Below are positions 39,101 through 43,995 of a stretch of 64,000 nt of DNA, in pieces. Origin of the DNA: Symsagittifera roscoffensis (taxonomy: Eukaryota; Xenacoelomorpha; Acoela; Convolutidae); assembly GCF_963678635.1 (NCBI RefSeq), contig NC_087065.1:27363254-27427253 (forward strand), in the 5' to 3' direction. Under the pieces are notes generated by a model. That model made no database searches. It was not told the origin of the DNA and saw nothing but the letters and a program-made list of their open reading frames with translations. Numbering within the stretch: the first letter of the stretch is position 1; the number at the start of each line of letters is the position of its first letter. A program made the position numbers and the translations under genes.

Positions 39101-42100
39101 TAATCCAAATTGGTCCACAATTTGGATAAATTAAAAGCACAATTTTACGATTCATGGTCACATATAAAACTATTTTGAATTCTGAGCTCAGGACATCAAC
39201 ATCTTTCAGATGCTTAAAATTGTCACTTGAAAAATTGAAATGTGTCTGAAGAAAAACCACACTGAGTCACAAAAATAATCCTCTCTCAAAAAGAACTCTT
39301 AAAAATTTTCAATTAAATCATAACGGCATCTATAGAAGAACACACGAAATTACCGTTTCAATGTTTGAGTACGATATCCACATTCCATTTTTTCCAGTGA
39401 TCGAAAAATCGCACCCCTCGTTCGATAGGGCGGTTCACAAGAGAGCCGTTATCAGCCAGCAACCAACACAAAATTCTAACAAAACTTCTCTCCTCGAGGT
39501 AGCTGACATGAAACAGCACCAATTACAGATCTGGTATCCGAAGAAAACAGTTTGATCTTCGTTGACGCTCATTCACTCCCCCTCTCTGGTTATCCAATAT
39601 CACCGAGGACCAATAAGGGGCTAAACTGGACTCGCCTAACACCCCACTAATCTACCACCATCAAACGAGGCTCCCGTGCGTCACTTTTATTAATCCTACC
39701 ACGGCATACACTTTTGAAAGTAGGCGCAGATTCACTTCCTATTTTATTTATTCCTAATTTATTTACTCTTCTCCGCAACAAAAATTGATCATTCGCTTCC
39801 CGCAAAACGATTTAAAATTAAAAGGATAACTGGAAAAAATGTATACACAAAAATGCAGACGTTTTAGCAAAGAAACCAATGCAACATGATGTAAACACCA
39901 CTCTTGCTTCAGCGAGTCACCACATTCCCACCGGCTATCATCGTTTCTTTTTCTCAGCCCTTTTAATGGAATGCAACCACGAAACAGCAATGAAATCAGG
40001 CTTTATACATCCGATCTTATTTTTTCGATTTGAAAAAAAGATTTTGAGCGCAATTGCCAAGATGCAGAAAATAAATGGCGCGAGTTCCACCAGATATGCA
40101 GTCACTACATGTTGCCCAAAAACGTCTTGAAAATGATCCGCTCACAAAACGGCAGAAGGTCTATAATTAAAACCCACCCAACGAACTATCTCAAGTCGGA
40201 TACATTTCAAAATCTTCCACGTACGATATATGAATTTAGGAATCCTCAACCCTCATAAAAGGAGCTTTAGAACGAGATGGTTTCTTTACAGTCCACGTAA
40301 AATATGAACAACCTTGAAGCACAGTGCTTCAACAACCTTTAAGCACGGTGAACAACCTTGATATAAGGCGAAAAACCCTTTGTGCTAATTACCGCAGCAT
40401 ATCCCTCCTATCCATGCCTTTCAAGAAACTAGAGGCAGTACTTAAAAATCAGCGCAGATAAGAGCATAGCAAGAACAAATCAGGCCGGCTTCAGAGCAAA
40501 CATGCTGCAGCGACCAAAAATTTGCTCTCCGGCAAGTCCTTGAACAAAAAAAACTACAGAAGGGTGACTAACATGATCTTTATTGAACTTAAGGCTGCTT
40601 TTGACATGCGGAATAGCATGCGGAAACTTCAATAGCCTCAAAAAAATTCTGGAGCCAAAGAAAAATACCGGAGAAAGTGAAATGCACTGTATACAGTGCT
40701 TGTGTTGTAAGCACGCTCCTCTACGGAAGTGAAACCTGGCCCGTTAAAGTAGCTGACTTACGGAGATTGAAACGGTTTAAGACATCCCATACATTTTCAT
40801 TAAACTGATTTTCTTGATCAGGACTTTTTTGGCCATCGAAACTACAGAAAATAAGATGACTAAGCCAATACAATACCAACCGAAACAAACTCGTCTAACA
40901 CTTGCGATAAAAAAAAGCTCCACACCACTTACATACAAAAAGGAATGGCCGTGATTAAAAATCACATGAAAAACAAATCAAATTAGAAAAAAAAACTTTC
41001 AAAAACGTTTTGTCATGAAAATTTATTAAAAACGCAAAAACCCAAAAAGACTGGATCAAAACTACTTGCACACGATTCAAAATTTTACAAGAAGCTTTCG
41101 CAATACTAGAAAAAAAGCCGATCTTTCATAAAACCTTTCTGCGGGAACTAAGCTGGCAAAAATAAGCAGACAGACAGTTACAAATCTAAATTAGCCCACA
41201 ACTTTCAGATTGCAAAGAGAACAACACCAACTGGAATCAAAACTCCGGGATTTGAAGTCAAGCATGTGTAAAATAATGTCTGGAATCCTGTTCTATTTGC
41301 AAAAAAAAACACGTCCAGAAACACAATCGAAGGCGATTATTGAAAATTCAAAAATTAAATAACAAGGATCAACTGAACCGACAAAACTTGAATAATTTCC
41401 CGTAGAACCTAAAATATAATTGTTGTCATCAAAAACGTTGAACCATAAATTCTATTCTAAGAATTTTAGGATTGTTTCGATAGGAACGAAGCATAAAACT
41501 ATGCTTCCCTTGAAACGATCCCAAACTAAGTCCCTATGCCGATAAAATATGAGCCGAAATCATTTAAGTCGAACAAAATGTTAAGGAGAAAAAACAAGAA
41601 CAGCAAAATATACGAAGTCAATAATAGTAAAATTATAAATTGCAGCGGTAATAGCAACTAAGAGCAGCAAAAACAGCTACATTGAAAATTGCGTATAAAA
41701 AACCAATTTTAGGAAATCAATGTGGCAACTAAGCCGACAAAACAAGAGCAGACAAACAATAGGCCGAAGTTTTTTTGGTAAGGAATATTATCAGTTTTAA
41801 AAAACTCCTGGTCGGATTCAAATCCAAACTTTGAATATAAAATTGAATTCATGTGAACCAAGATACAAGTGATTCTGTTAAACAAGTTGTTAACCCGAAA
41901 AAATTCTATTCCCATTTGATAACATTTGCTAATCGCAGGCGTAAGAATTGGAATTTCTCGATTTTTAATATCTTTTGCTTTGTACTTAATAACGTTGTAT
42001 TTCAGAGAGTATTAAAAACACGCTCAAAATTTACCTACCTAGAATTTTTTAAATTTTCGGTATAGTAAATGCTTAATTCAATTACTGTTGGCAACTTTGC

Positions 42101-43995
42101 GGATTTCATGAGAGCAGAGAAGTTTTAGGGCCTCATTTGTTTCTTCCTTCAAAAACAAAAGGCAGAAAACTAACCTTAATCCAGGGATGCTGGAGCGCAT
42201 CTTCGACTGTGAGCCTTGCCGCCTGGTCAACTTGTAATAATTTTGTACATAAATCTACTGCTTCTGAAGATACGCCTTCCCAAGATGGTGTCCTCATATT
42301 TAGTTTGCCCGTGACTATGGACTCGACTACCCTGTGTTTGGGCCCATTGAAAGGCAGAGAGCCCGCTATCAGGCTGAACAGCACTATGCCACATCCCCAT
42401 AGATCAGATGGCTTGCCATAAACTTCTCCATTCGTGATCTCTGGTGACATACAAGACGGCGTGCCGACGTGTTCTGAAATAAACTCATGCCTGTCTCGAT
42501 TCGTGAATTCATATTTGCCTGTCTCGATATGATTAATTATTCAATTAAGAAAAGCGTAATTTCACCTACACCTAAGCTAAATGACCCTCAAATAAGTGTC
42601 TGAAAGTTTAAAAAAACATAATTTCACCTGTTTTGATCAATCCTGAGTCCGGCAACATGGTTGCCACGTGGAAGCCACATATTTTAACGGGAGCTGAGTT
42701 TTCTTTAGAAGCCAGCAAGATGCACTGAGGCTAAACATAATGAGCTTTTATTATGAGCTTCATTTAAATCGCTCTAAACCGATGCCATGTGATGTTCAAC
42801 CTACTTTGAGGTCTCTGTGAATGATGTTTGAATCGTGGCAATATTGGATGGCTTCTAGAATTTGTTTCATGTAGTGACTAAAACGAGCAAACACTTGGAG
42901 TATTTTTTATTGGCAGTCAAAATTAGCATCAGTTCGTCGCTAACCTGATAACTGTTTCACTGTAGACGAATCCTGCATCGGCTCTTGTGACAATTTCCTG
43001 GCATAAATCAGAACCTCCCATACTAAAAACAAAACGAGCTATCGAAGATGTGGTTCGGTACTACTATGATAGAGTGGTCCCTTGAAAATAACCAGGTCCC
43101 TTGAGAATACGACACCTCGAGCTCTCAAATCGTTTAATAATTATGATTACGCTTTTCAGAAAGAAGTCGCAGTATATTTTCAAACAAATTTCATGCTTTT
43201 TTACCTCTTAAAACCTCCCCCTCACCTTGATGATAAATAAGTCAACCCAATTATATGGTTGTTAAACCGTAAAATAAAGTAAAGCGAGAAAATTTCGATA
43301 TATAAACAATAGTGATTACAATTTTCAATCTGAAAAGTTTCTGGCTGAACATATGTTGCAAGATTTTTGAAAAGAATAATTTATACACAATTTAGTTTTC
43401 AAAATTATAACATGCGAAATGCATGCGGGACCTGTCTATCATAGTTGCTTTTTCGAGGGACCACTCTATCATAGTAGTACCTGTGGTTCCGCTAATGAGA
43501 TCATTTAATGTTAGCTAATTGTCACTCACTGTTCGTAAACCATGTAGAAAATTCCTCCTGAACTGTAGGTTTCAAGAAGCTCCACAATATGCGGGTGTTT
43601 CAACATATGTGAGAGGCTTGATATTCGCCTCAATTCTAGAACACGTCAAAATGTACAAAACAGGCTGTGAAAGAACGTCAATGCTCAATATATTGGGAAA
43701 GTTATCTCACCTTCGTAACTGAAAGATGACACAGCTGATAATTTTTCGTAATCTACAATTTTGACAGCAAACAGCTGTCCTGAATCTATGTGAACGCATT
43801 GGCGAACTTCACAGAAAGTGCCACTAAAATCAAAGATGATTTAATGAGTATTTATTAAGTTTTTAGTAAATTGAGTTAGAAAATGAAGTAGTTGTTCTAA
43901 AGAAGCTACATAGAAAACGAAACTGTGATTACAAACCTGCCAATTACATTTCCAAGATCATAAACTTCTTGGAAGGTAGGATCATCAGACTCCAT
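1..43995 (-). CDS. CASK: CASK/LIN-2 membrane-associated guanylate kinase, 16 exons, 3' end outside window
   Basis: Spliced CDS (minus strand, 5' to 3'): 43995-43937, 43823-43711, 43635-43530, 43022-42945, 42877-42805, 42730-42628, 42473-42175, 19856-19752, 12668-12440, 11805-11681, 11276-11049, 10733-10541, 10133-9796, 1940-1607, 651-505, 179-1. Every intron is GT-AG, and the sum (2709 nt, 903 codons) stays in one frame with no stop. Domain order is that of CASK: CaM-kinase-like (about 12-276), CaM-binding-like helix (about 290-307), L27N (about 389-435), L27C (about 455-516), PDZ (592-673), SH3 (about 685-750) and guanylate kinase (from about 797). The family is a scaffold at synapses and epithelial junctions; its PDZ binds C-terminal peptides of neurexin/syndecan type and its L27 domains bind LIN-7 and Mint/SAP97-type partners. 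Two metal-binding positions of the kinase are replaced (C146, G162), as in mammalian CASK, and the GK P-loop is degenerate. By comparison with the roughly 926-residue mammalian protein, about 90 residues lie beyond position 1. Confidence 0.97.
180..1606 (-). other. CASK introns 15 and 14 (with exon 15 between)
   Basis: Intron 15 (180-504) shows nothing recognisable. Intron 14 (652-1606) carries a copy of a dispersed repeat at about 1160-1560; its segment TATTAAAGCCCTTTC reappears at 15417 on the plus strand and at about 30597 inverted. Confidence 0.6.
505..651 (-). CDS. CASK: CASK exon 15 (guanylate kinase N-terminal half)
   Basis: The exon encodes [20 protein letters not shown] then [16 protein letters not shown] and PDRFAYPIP. 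The P-loop GAHGVGRR lacks the GK(S/T) of active guanylate kinases, as in all CASK proteins. The acceptor is TTTCAG and the donor GTAAGT. Confidence 0.95.
1607..1940 (-). CDS. CASK: CASK exon 14 (SH3 domain and hook)
   Basis: The exon encodes [19 protein letters not shown], then IIQ-type strand [18 protein letters not shown] and [13 protein letters not shown], which is the CASK SH3 fold, followed by [13 protein letters not shown]. The acceptor is a run of T ending in CAG. The donor is GTTAGC at 1606, chosen because its phase 1 end fits exon 15 and gives EIVTYEEV. The hook region after GKKK differs from the vertebrate sequence. Confidence 0.93.
2925..3010. repeat. 5' fragment of the GAGTAATGAACG-family MITE
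   Basis: Reads GCCAACAGACAGCTGGAAAA then GAATCAAGGAACGCAAG. Related fragments lie at about 4447-4745 and 7312-7470, inside the tandem duplication. Confidence 0.6.
3857..4144 (-). pseudogene. Possible LINE reverse transcriptase remnant
   Basis: The minus strand encodes [20 protein letters not shown], which resembles the NR...E-QAGFRPG motif of LINE RTs. Nothing else of an RT is visible. The same stretch recurs at about 6725-6790 in the tandem copy, where it is damaged. Confidence 0.35.
5765..6245. mobile_element. GAGTAATGAACG-family MITE
   Basis: Left end GAGTAATGAACGCAAG and right end ACGTTCATTACTCTTT are inverted. The interior shares AACTTGAGAAAAATGGACCA and TTTTTATTCCGCTGG with other copies. 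No coding capacity. Confidence 0.75.
6238..6315 (-). mobile_element. tRNA-like SINE head next to MITE end
   Basis: Minus strand: CCCTAGAGGTAACGCCGTTG ... GGCTCGAGTCCCGGCC, a tRNA-like A/B box pair. The duplicate is at about 8697-8775. Confidence 0.55.
6404..8850. repeat. Tandem segmental duplication, copy 2
   Basis: Direct repeat of 3560-6403 at high identity, including CGTACGTATCGATAGAAGTT and the SINE head at its right end. About 375 bp present in copy 1 are missing at 7473-7490. Confidence 0.85.
8205..8700. mobile_element. GAGTAATGAACG-family MITE (duplicate of 5765-6245)
   Basis: Carried along by the segmental duplication. The left end has one change (GAGTAATGAATG). The right end GTTCATTACTCTTTAATAAG abuts a tRNA-like head. 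Confidence 0.75.
8920..8995 (-). mobile_element. tRNA-derived SINE head
   Basis: On the minus strand, TGGCTGAGTGGTTA (A box) is followed about 40 nt later by GGTTCGAATCG (B box), inside a Ser/Leu-tRNA-like stretch. The acceptor stem does not pair, so this is a SINE promoter rather than a tRNA gene. Confidence 0.65.
9325..9415 (-). mobile_element. tRNA-derived SINE head
   Basis: A near copy of 8920-8995: CGTGGCTGAGTGGTCAGTGC with B box GGTGCGAATCT. It is followed by the same CACAAA..AGTAGAGAACAGATGC flank. Confidence 0.6.
9796..10133 (-). CDS. CASK: CASK exon 13 (PDZ domain)
   Basis: The PDZ domain runs from [20 protein letters not shown] to [12 protein letters not shown] (residues 592-673). 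The carboxylate-binding loop PMGITL and the [12 protein letters not shown] segment are almost identical to mammalian CASK. The donor GTGAGCAC follows PPPCE and the acceptor TTTCAG precedes the exon. It is phase 0 at the 3' end. The linker to SH3 is much shorter than in vertebrates unless a small exon was missed. Confidence 0.95.
10541..10733 (-). CDS. CASK: CASK exon 12 (end of L27C, Ser/Gln-rich linker)
   Basis: The exon starts [14 protein letters not shown], matching the CASK sequence ALLQTHDVVAHEV at the end of L27C, then continues as a Ser/Gln/His-rich linker. The donor is GTGAGACG. It ends in phase 1, and the split codon with exon 13 gives Val. Confidence 0.9.
11049..11276 (-). CDS. CASK: CASK exon 11 (L27N end, linker, L27C)
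   Basis: The exon opens [10 protein letters not shown], the equivalent of LYDKINTK in CASK, and ends with an L27C-like helix, [12 protein letters not shown]. It is phase 0 at both ends. The donor GTAAGAAG overlaps an alternative, GTGTAAG; only the first keeps the frame with exon 12. The middle ([20 protein letters not shown]) is diverged. Confidence 0.88.
11681..11805 (-). CDS. CASK: CASK exon 10 (L27N domain)
   Basis: The exon encodes [20 protein letters not shown] through [15 protein letters not shown], matching the CASK L27N helices ending in LHTLLD. The phase 1 junction with exon 9 makes a Gly codon. The donor GTAAGT is strong. The acceptor (TTCAAAG) has a poor pyrimidine tract and is placed by phase and homology. 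Confidence 0.87.
12085..12350. mobile_element. Truncated GAGTAATGAACG-family MITE in CASK intron 9
   Basis: GAGTCAATGAACGCAAGGAA at the left, then TTTATGATTGACACTTTTTT and TTCGAAATTAGAAGTCGATC. The right end is missing. Confidence 0.65.
12440..12668 (-). CDS. CASK: CASK exon 9 (Gly/Ala/Pro-rich linker)
   Basis: The exon starts [10 protein letters not shown], which matches the GAVLAAV that follows the CaM-binding helix in CASK. It then runs through a low-complexity Gly/Ala/Pro/Asn linker with no equivalent in the mammalian protein. It ends in phase 1 (TCTG before GTATGT). The linker is probably flexible and lineage-specific. Confidence 0.88.
14326..14465. repeat. Polypurine (GA-rich) tract
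   Basis: About 140 bp almost entirely A and G on the plus strand (GGAGGAAAAG, GAGGAGAGGAGAGGGAAAGA). An open frame across it is low-complexity and unlikely to be coding. Confidence 0.8.
15240..16090. repeat. Dispersed repeat shared with 1160-1560, 3050-3310, 30550-30745 and 37915-38170
   Basis: Common blocks are GGGTTGAGTAACATATC, ATTAAAGCCCTTTC, GGTTCAGTTGATGAATT and the ending CGCTCACTAAAGTTCGCCAG TGTAA. The 30550-30745 copy is inverted. Coding capacity is absent. Confidence 0.6.
16432..16684. mobile_element. CAGGGGCGGAT-family MITE
   Basis: Starts GAGCAGGGCGGATTTAG and ends GGATCCGCCCCTGATT. It shares CCCTTTGTACTATTTTGAGA and an AAGGCGCCAAT segment with 18862-19115. It lies immediately 3' of the phosphodiesterase gene. 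Confidence 0.8.
16884..16889 (-). terminator. AATAAA polyadenylation signal of the nested phosphodiesterase
   Basis: The minus strand reads TAA stop (16903-16901), then AATAAA at 16889-16884. The hexamer and spacing are canonical, although AT-rich background makes chance occurrence possible. Confidence 0.5.
16901..18226 (-). CDS. secreted glycerophosphodiester phosphodiesterase, GlpQ-like; intronless, nested in CASK intron 8
   Basis: The product is 441 residues from the ATG at 18226. I chose this start because [20 protein letters not shown] is a clear signal peptide; the frame is open for another 70 codons upstream (to 18436) without a recognisable domain. The GDPD TIM-barrel signature is complete: His86-Arg-Gly, Glu95, Glu113, Asp115 and His128 (in [13 protein letters not shown]). 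GDPDs hydrolyse glycerophosphodiesters to glycerol-3-phosphate and an alcohol. Several N-glycosylation sequons (NATT, NGT, NKS, NFS) agree with secretion. The barrel resembles the bacterial/algal/fungal periplasmic-type GlpQ subgroup ([20 protein letters not shown]) more than the common animal GDE proteins. No intron is visible. It lies on the same strand as CASK, between exons 8 and 9. An AATAAA sits 11 bases past the stop. Confidence 0.92.
   Translation of the reverse strand: MTRVGFVITFVWCFASSASFVHHNCLTDHHSNCIFRDNPVVPSAVQLGPRPFYLLNDMEESPLKDTLTECAQSKLFYKRSEETLGHRGAALFFPEHSKQSYVAAASMGAGVIECDVTFTKDKELVCRHSQCDLHTTTDILLRSDLAHLCTQQFVPAVFDPAGNRESQASAKCCTSDINLEQFKSLKAKMDGADPNATTVEDYVAGGVPTWRTDLFAANGTVMTHTDSIELFKAMGVKMIPELKQPMVPMPFDGFTVEAFAQKIVDDYKQHGVDASQVYLQSMLLEAIKFWVIYETDFGDNALYLWEPEDASEDFRDPATWPNFSELASQGVKTLAPPMYMLIDLKNKSKLIVSDFAIAAKQVGLVLKSWTLERSGSLYYGGGSYYQTVNGDEPANRQKVDGVIHRDGDVFTILDFLFQAVGIAAIFTDWASTVVFYTNCIL
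18835..19180. mobile_element. Relative of the TCATGATCATGA foldback, interrupted by a MITE
   Basis: 18835-18861 and 19112-19175 carry pieces of the foldback element at 20659 (AAAAAGTCATGATCATGATC, then AATAAGTTCAGCC and TTTTCCCGCCCATTAGATGA). They are split by the CAGGGGCGGAT-type MITE at 18862-19115. Confidence 0.7.
18862..19115. mobile_element. CAGGGGCGGAT-family MITE with G17 and C13 homopolymers
   Basis: The ends read ATCAGCAGCGGATTTAG and, inverted, GATCCGCGCCTGAT. Inside, CCCTTTGTACTATTTTGAGA and AAGGCGCC match the copy at 16432. A run of 17 G (18878-18894) and a run of 13 C (19071-19083) form part of the inverted ends. Flanking GATCA on each side may be a target-site duplication. Confidence 0.8.
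19752..19856 (-). CDS. CASK: CASK exon 8 (kinase tail, CaM-binding-like helix)
   Basis: The exon encodes [20 protein letters not shown] then FNSRCKLK (residues 278-312), aligning with the family segment [20 protein letters not shown]. It starts and ends in phase 0. The acceptor is TTTCAG at 19859-19857 and the donor GTAAGTACA at 19751. It is isolated between two repeat-filled introns and is recognised only by homology and splice phase. Confidence 0.9.
20058..20098. repeat. Perfect GC-rich 15-bp hairpin
   Basis: ACCCACTGCAGGGCC (20058-20072) and its exact complement GGCCCTGCAGTGGGT (20084-20098) around an 11-nt loop. It is far more GC-rich than the surrounding intron and lies 200 bp from CASK exon 8. 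Function unknown. Confidence 0.85.
20659..21167. mobile_element. Foldback element: about 93-bp inverted ends flanking two 170-bp tandem units
   Basis: The left arm 20659-20752 and right arm 21076-21167 are near-perfect inverted repeats, running from GTTCAAAACTTTCAAA to AGTCATGATCATGA. Between them two direct repeats of about 170 bp each carry AATAAGTTCA(G/C)CC, TTTTCCCGCC, GATGAATTC and AAACCGGGCG. A partial third unit lies outside the left arm at about 20485-20600. No coding capacity. Confidence 0.85.
22558..23640. repeat. Diverged repeat starting with a CAGGGGCGGAT end; shared with 31465-32170
   Basis: 22558-22600 carries CCAGGGGCGGATCTCGGG. The following kilobase shares GCCCAGCTAAAGCTGGA, GTTTCTCTA...AAAGTGAGAACAGTAA and several more blocks with 31465-32170. 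No ORF of note. Confidence 0.6.
24048..24125 (-). mobile_element. tRNA-derived SINE head
   Basis: Minus strand: TTAGCCTGGAGGTAAC ... TCCTGGGTTCGAGGCTGACC. The B box is near consensus. Same family as 34488-34562 and 33850-33915. Confidence 0.55.
24416..24460. repeat. (CAAACAAAAAA) short tandem repeat
   Basis: Three and a half copies of an 11-nt A-rich unit, followed by a degenerate stretch at 24505-24540. Low-complexity. Confidence 0.7.
25160..25620. mobile_element. GAGTAATGAACG-family MITE, well-preserved copy
   Basis: Left end GCCAACTGACAGTTGGAAAA followed by GAATAATGAACG; right end CTACGTTCATTACTCTTAAT. Interior markers: TCCAATTTGAGAAAACTGGA, GATAGTGGAGTTTGCCTTCC, ATCAGCAAGATCTATATAAG. 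Confidence 0.8.
25937..26290. mobile_element. CAGGGGCGGAT-family MITE, longer copy
   Basis: Begins CAGGGGCGATCTAGGATTTT and ends near GATATCTCAAAATAGTACAA AGGGGGTC, which is the internal signature of the other copies in inverted orientation. The right terminus is eroded. Confidence 0.7.
26480..26560 (-). mobile_element. tRNA-like SINE head, diverged
   Basis: Minus strand: AACTAGGTAAATTGAGAGAC ... CCCTGTTCGAATCAAG. The B box is good and the A box weak. Confidence 0.4.
26895..27400. mobile_element. GAGTAATGAACG-family MITE with internal 90-bp tandem duplication
   Basis: Left end GAGCCAATCAACGCAAGG, right end ACTACGTTCATGGCTCTTAA. 26977-27066 is repeated at 27067-27157 almost without change (AAATTTGTCCTTGAAACTCA...). 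Confidence 0.78.
28122..28395. mobile_element. Diverged CAGGGGCGGAT-family MITE
   Basis: The family is recognised from GGGAGGCGGGATCT near the left end and TTTTGAGAAATTTTAGGG followed by AGTACCAAAGGGAGCC near the right end. Termini are uncertain. Confidence 0.5.
29815..30245. mobile_element. GAGTAATGAACG-family MITE
   Basis: Same interior order as 25160-25620. It ends CTAATTTTATTACTCTTAAT. It abuts the inverted dispersed repeat at 30550. Confidence 0.75.
30550..30745. repeat. Inverted copy of the ATTAAAGCCCTTTC repeat
   Basis: Minus strand matches 15350-15460 (TTTTCAATGGTCGGAACA in reverse, AAAGGGCTTTAATATGATAT). Confidence 0.6.
30858..30985. repeat. Fragment of the CAGGGGCGGAT MITE interior
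   Basis: Shares AAAGGCGCC (palindromic GGCGCCTTCGGCGCC here) and CGCCAAAAAACGCAATTT with 16540-16600. No termini are preserved. Confidence 0.45.
31465..32170. repeat. Second copy of the CAGCTAAAGCTGGA repeat
   Basis: Blocks are collinear with 22600-23640. Near its start, CCAGCTAAAGCTGGAGGTG is duplicated about 50 bp apart (31577 and 31631). This copy starts with a GCGAAG-type hairpin repeat. Confidence 0.6.
32550..32815. mobile_element. Truncated GAGTAATGAACG-family MITE
   Basis: The left part is present (GAAAAGAGTCAATAAACGC, CCAATTTGAGAAAACTGGAT, CTGGGAAATCTGAAAA). The right terminus is absent. Confidence 0.65.
33290..33362 (-). mobile_element. tRNA-like SINE head, diverged
   Basis: Minus strand: CTGGCGTACAGGTAACTTAT ... 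TGTGGTTCGAATCCGGCAGG. The B box is consensus and the A box weak. Confidence 0.45.
33850..33915 (-). mobile_element. tRNA-derived SINE head
   Basis: Minus strand: GTAGCCGGGTGGTGAAGAAT ... GTGGGTTCGAATCTGACCAG. Both boxes are good. The downstream body (33000-33850) recurs at 41030-41800. Confidence 0.6.
34488..34562 (-). mobile_element. tRNA-derived SINE head
   Basis: Minus strand: TTAGCCAGGAGGTAAAGAAT ... CCTGGGTTCGAGTCTGATC. It is preceded on the plus strand by GATGTGGCAACTAAGCCGAC, a body segment also found at 33763 and 41720. Confidence 0.6.
34785..35220. mobile_element. GAGTAATGAACG-family MITE
   Basis: Left end AGAGTAATGGACGCAAAG, right end CTACGTTCATTACTCTTAAT, and all interior markers in order. 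Confidence 0.78.
36175..36640. mobile_element. GAGTAATGAACG-family MITE
   Basis: Left end AAGAGTCAATGAACGCAAGG, right end CACTGCGTTCATTGACTCGT. Both termini carry the same T-to-TG type variant (GTCAATGAACG / CGTTCATTGAC), so the two ends have stayed complementary. Confidence 0.75.
36820..37260. mobile_element. GAGTAATGAACG-family MITE, diverged
   Basis: Left end ATCAATGAACGCAAGAAA, right end GACTACGTTCATTACTTTTA. It sits about 180 bp from the previous copy in the same orientation. Confidence 0.7.
40355..40780 (+). pseudogene. Decayed LINE (non-LTR) reverse transcriptase fragment
   Basis: Three frames together show RT motifs: [15 protein letters not shown], then [20 protein letters not shown] followed by QVLEQ (the E-QAGFRPG...DQIF-LRQ motif), then FIELKAAFD, and finally [18 protein letters not shown] (the C-terminal LLYGSETW motif of RTE/Jockey-type elements). 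Frameshifts and stops separate them, and the catalytic FADD region is missing, so this is a dead, internally deleted copy. Confidence 0.8.
41030..42060. repeat. Long diverged repeat, copy B
   Basis: Collinear with 32990-34110. The SINE head at about 41800-41830 is eroded (GGATTCAAATCCAAAC). It lies about 110 bp from CASK exon 7. Confidence 0.6.
42175..42473 (-). CDS. CASK: CASK exon 7 (activation segment and C-lobe)
   Basis: The exon starts with [12 protein letters not shown], where SPE stands for the APE motif, and continues through [17 protein letters not shown] to [13 protein letters not shown], ending at residue 277 in phase 0. The donor is GTTAGT. The next coding exon is 22.3 kb away. 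Confidence 0.96.
42628..42730 (-). CDS. CASK: CASK exon 6 (atypical metal-binding loop)
   Basis: The exon encodes [20 protein letters not shown] and on to LIKT. The position that is Asn in ordinary kinases is Cys146, and the DFG motif reads Gly162-Phe163-His164. Mammalian CASK also has Cys146 and Gly162, which underlies its magnesium-independent, very weak kinase activity. His164 instead of Gly is a further change. Confidence 0.95.
42805..42877 (-). CDS. CASK: CASK exon 5 (HRD catalytic loop)
   Basis: The exon encodes [17 protein letters not shown] and then IIHRDLK, ending at residue 143 in phase 0. The HRD motif is intact. The donor is GTAGGT and the acceptor TTTTAG. The match to the CASK family is strong. 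Confidence 0.95.
42945..43022 (-). CDS. CASK: CASK exon 4 (kinase C-lobe start)
   Basis: The exon encodes [20 protein letters not shown] followed by SETVI, matching the CASK segment MDGADLCFEIV...ADAGFVYSE. The acceptor is TTTTTAG and the donor is GTTAGC. Phases fit exons 3 and 5. Confidence 0.95.
43057..43481. mobile_element. MITE with perfect 26-bp terminal inverted repeats in CASK intron 3
   Basis: The left end 43057-43082 begins GGTACTACTATGATAGAGTG and the right end 43456-43481 is its exact reverse complement. The 425-bp element has no coding capacity and makes up most of the 507-bp intron. A shorter inner copy of the terminal motif (GGGACCTGTCTATCATAG) lies near 43427. The perfect termini point to recent, non-autonomous cut-and-paste insertion. 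Confidence 0.85.
43530..43635 (-). CDS. CASK: CASK exon 3 (kinase alphaC to hinge)
   Basis: The exon encodes [18 protein letters not shown], then a YMVYE hinge. [17 protein letters not shown] is nearly identical to mammalian CASK. The acceptor TTCTAG precedes 43635 and the donor GTGAGTGAC follows 43530. The split codon with exon 4 gives His in place of the usual Phe of FEFMDG. Confidence 0.95.
43711..43823 (-). CDS. CASK: CASK exon 2 (kinase glycine loop and catalytic-type lysine)
   Basis: The acceptor is TAG at 43826-43824 and the donor GTGAGATA starts at 43710. The exon encodes GTFCEVRQC followed by [12 protein letters not shown]. The glycine loop reads GSGTFCEV across the exon 1/2 junction. 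The VAIK-type lysine is residue 41, the same number as in human CASK. Confidence 0.95.
43937..43995 (-). CDS. CASK: CASK exon 1 (start codon; residues 1-20)
   Basis: The ATG at 43995-43993 opens [19 protein letters not shown], which aligns with the N-terminus of CASK just before the glycine loop. The donor is GTTTGT at 43936. The exon ends in phase 2; the split codon gives Ser20. The methionine stands at the family's usual distance from the kinase core, and an AG acceptor lies 11 nt upstream, so this start is well supported. Confidence 0.93.

Larger units (their letters stand above)
19857..42174 (-). other. CASK intron 7, 22.3 kb repeat sink
   Basis: This stretch separates the kinase C-lobe exon from the CaM-binding exon. 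It contains a foldback element, two MITE families, SINE heads, two long diverged repeat pairs and a decayed LINE (40355-40780), each listed separately. 27,480-28,100, 28,400-29,600, 35,230-36,150 and 38,200-40,300 appear mostly unique, with nothing recognisable. No CASK exon is expected here, because exon 7 joins exon 8 in phase exactly as in other CASK proteins. Confidence 0.8.
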
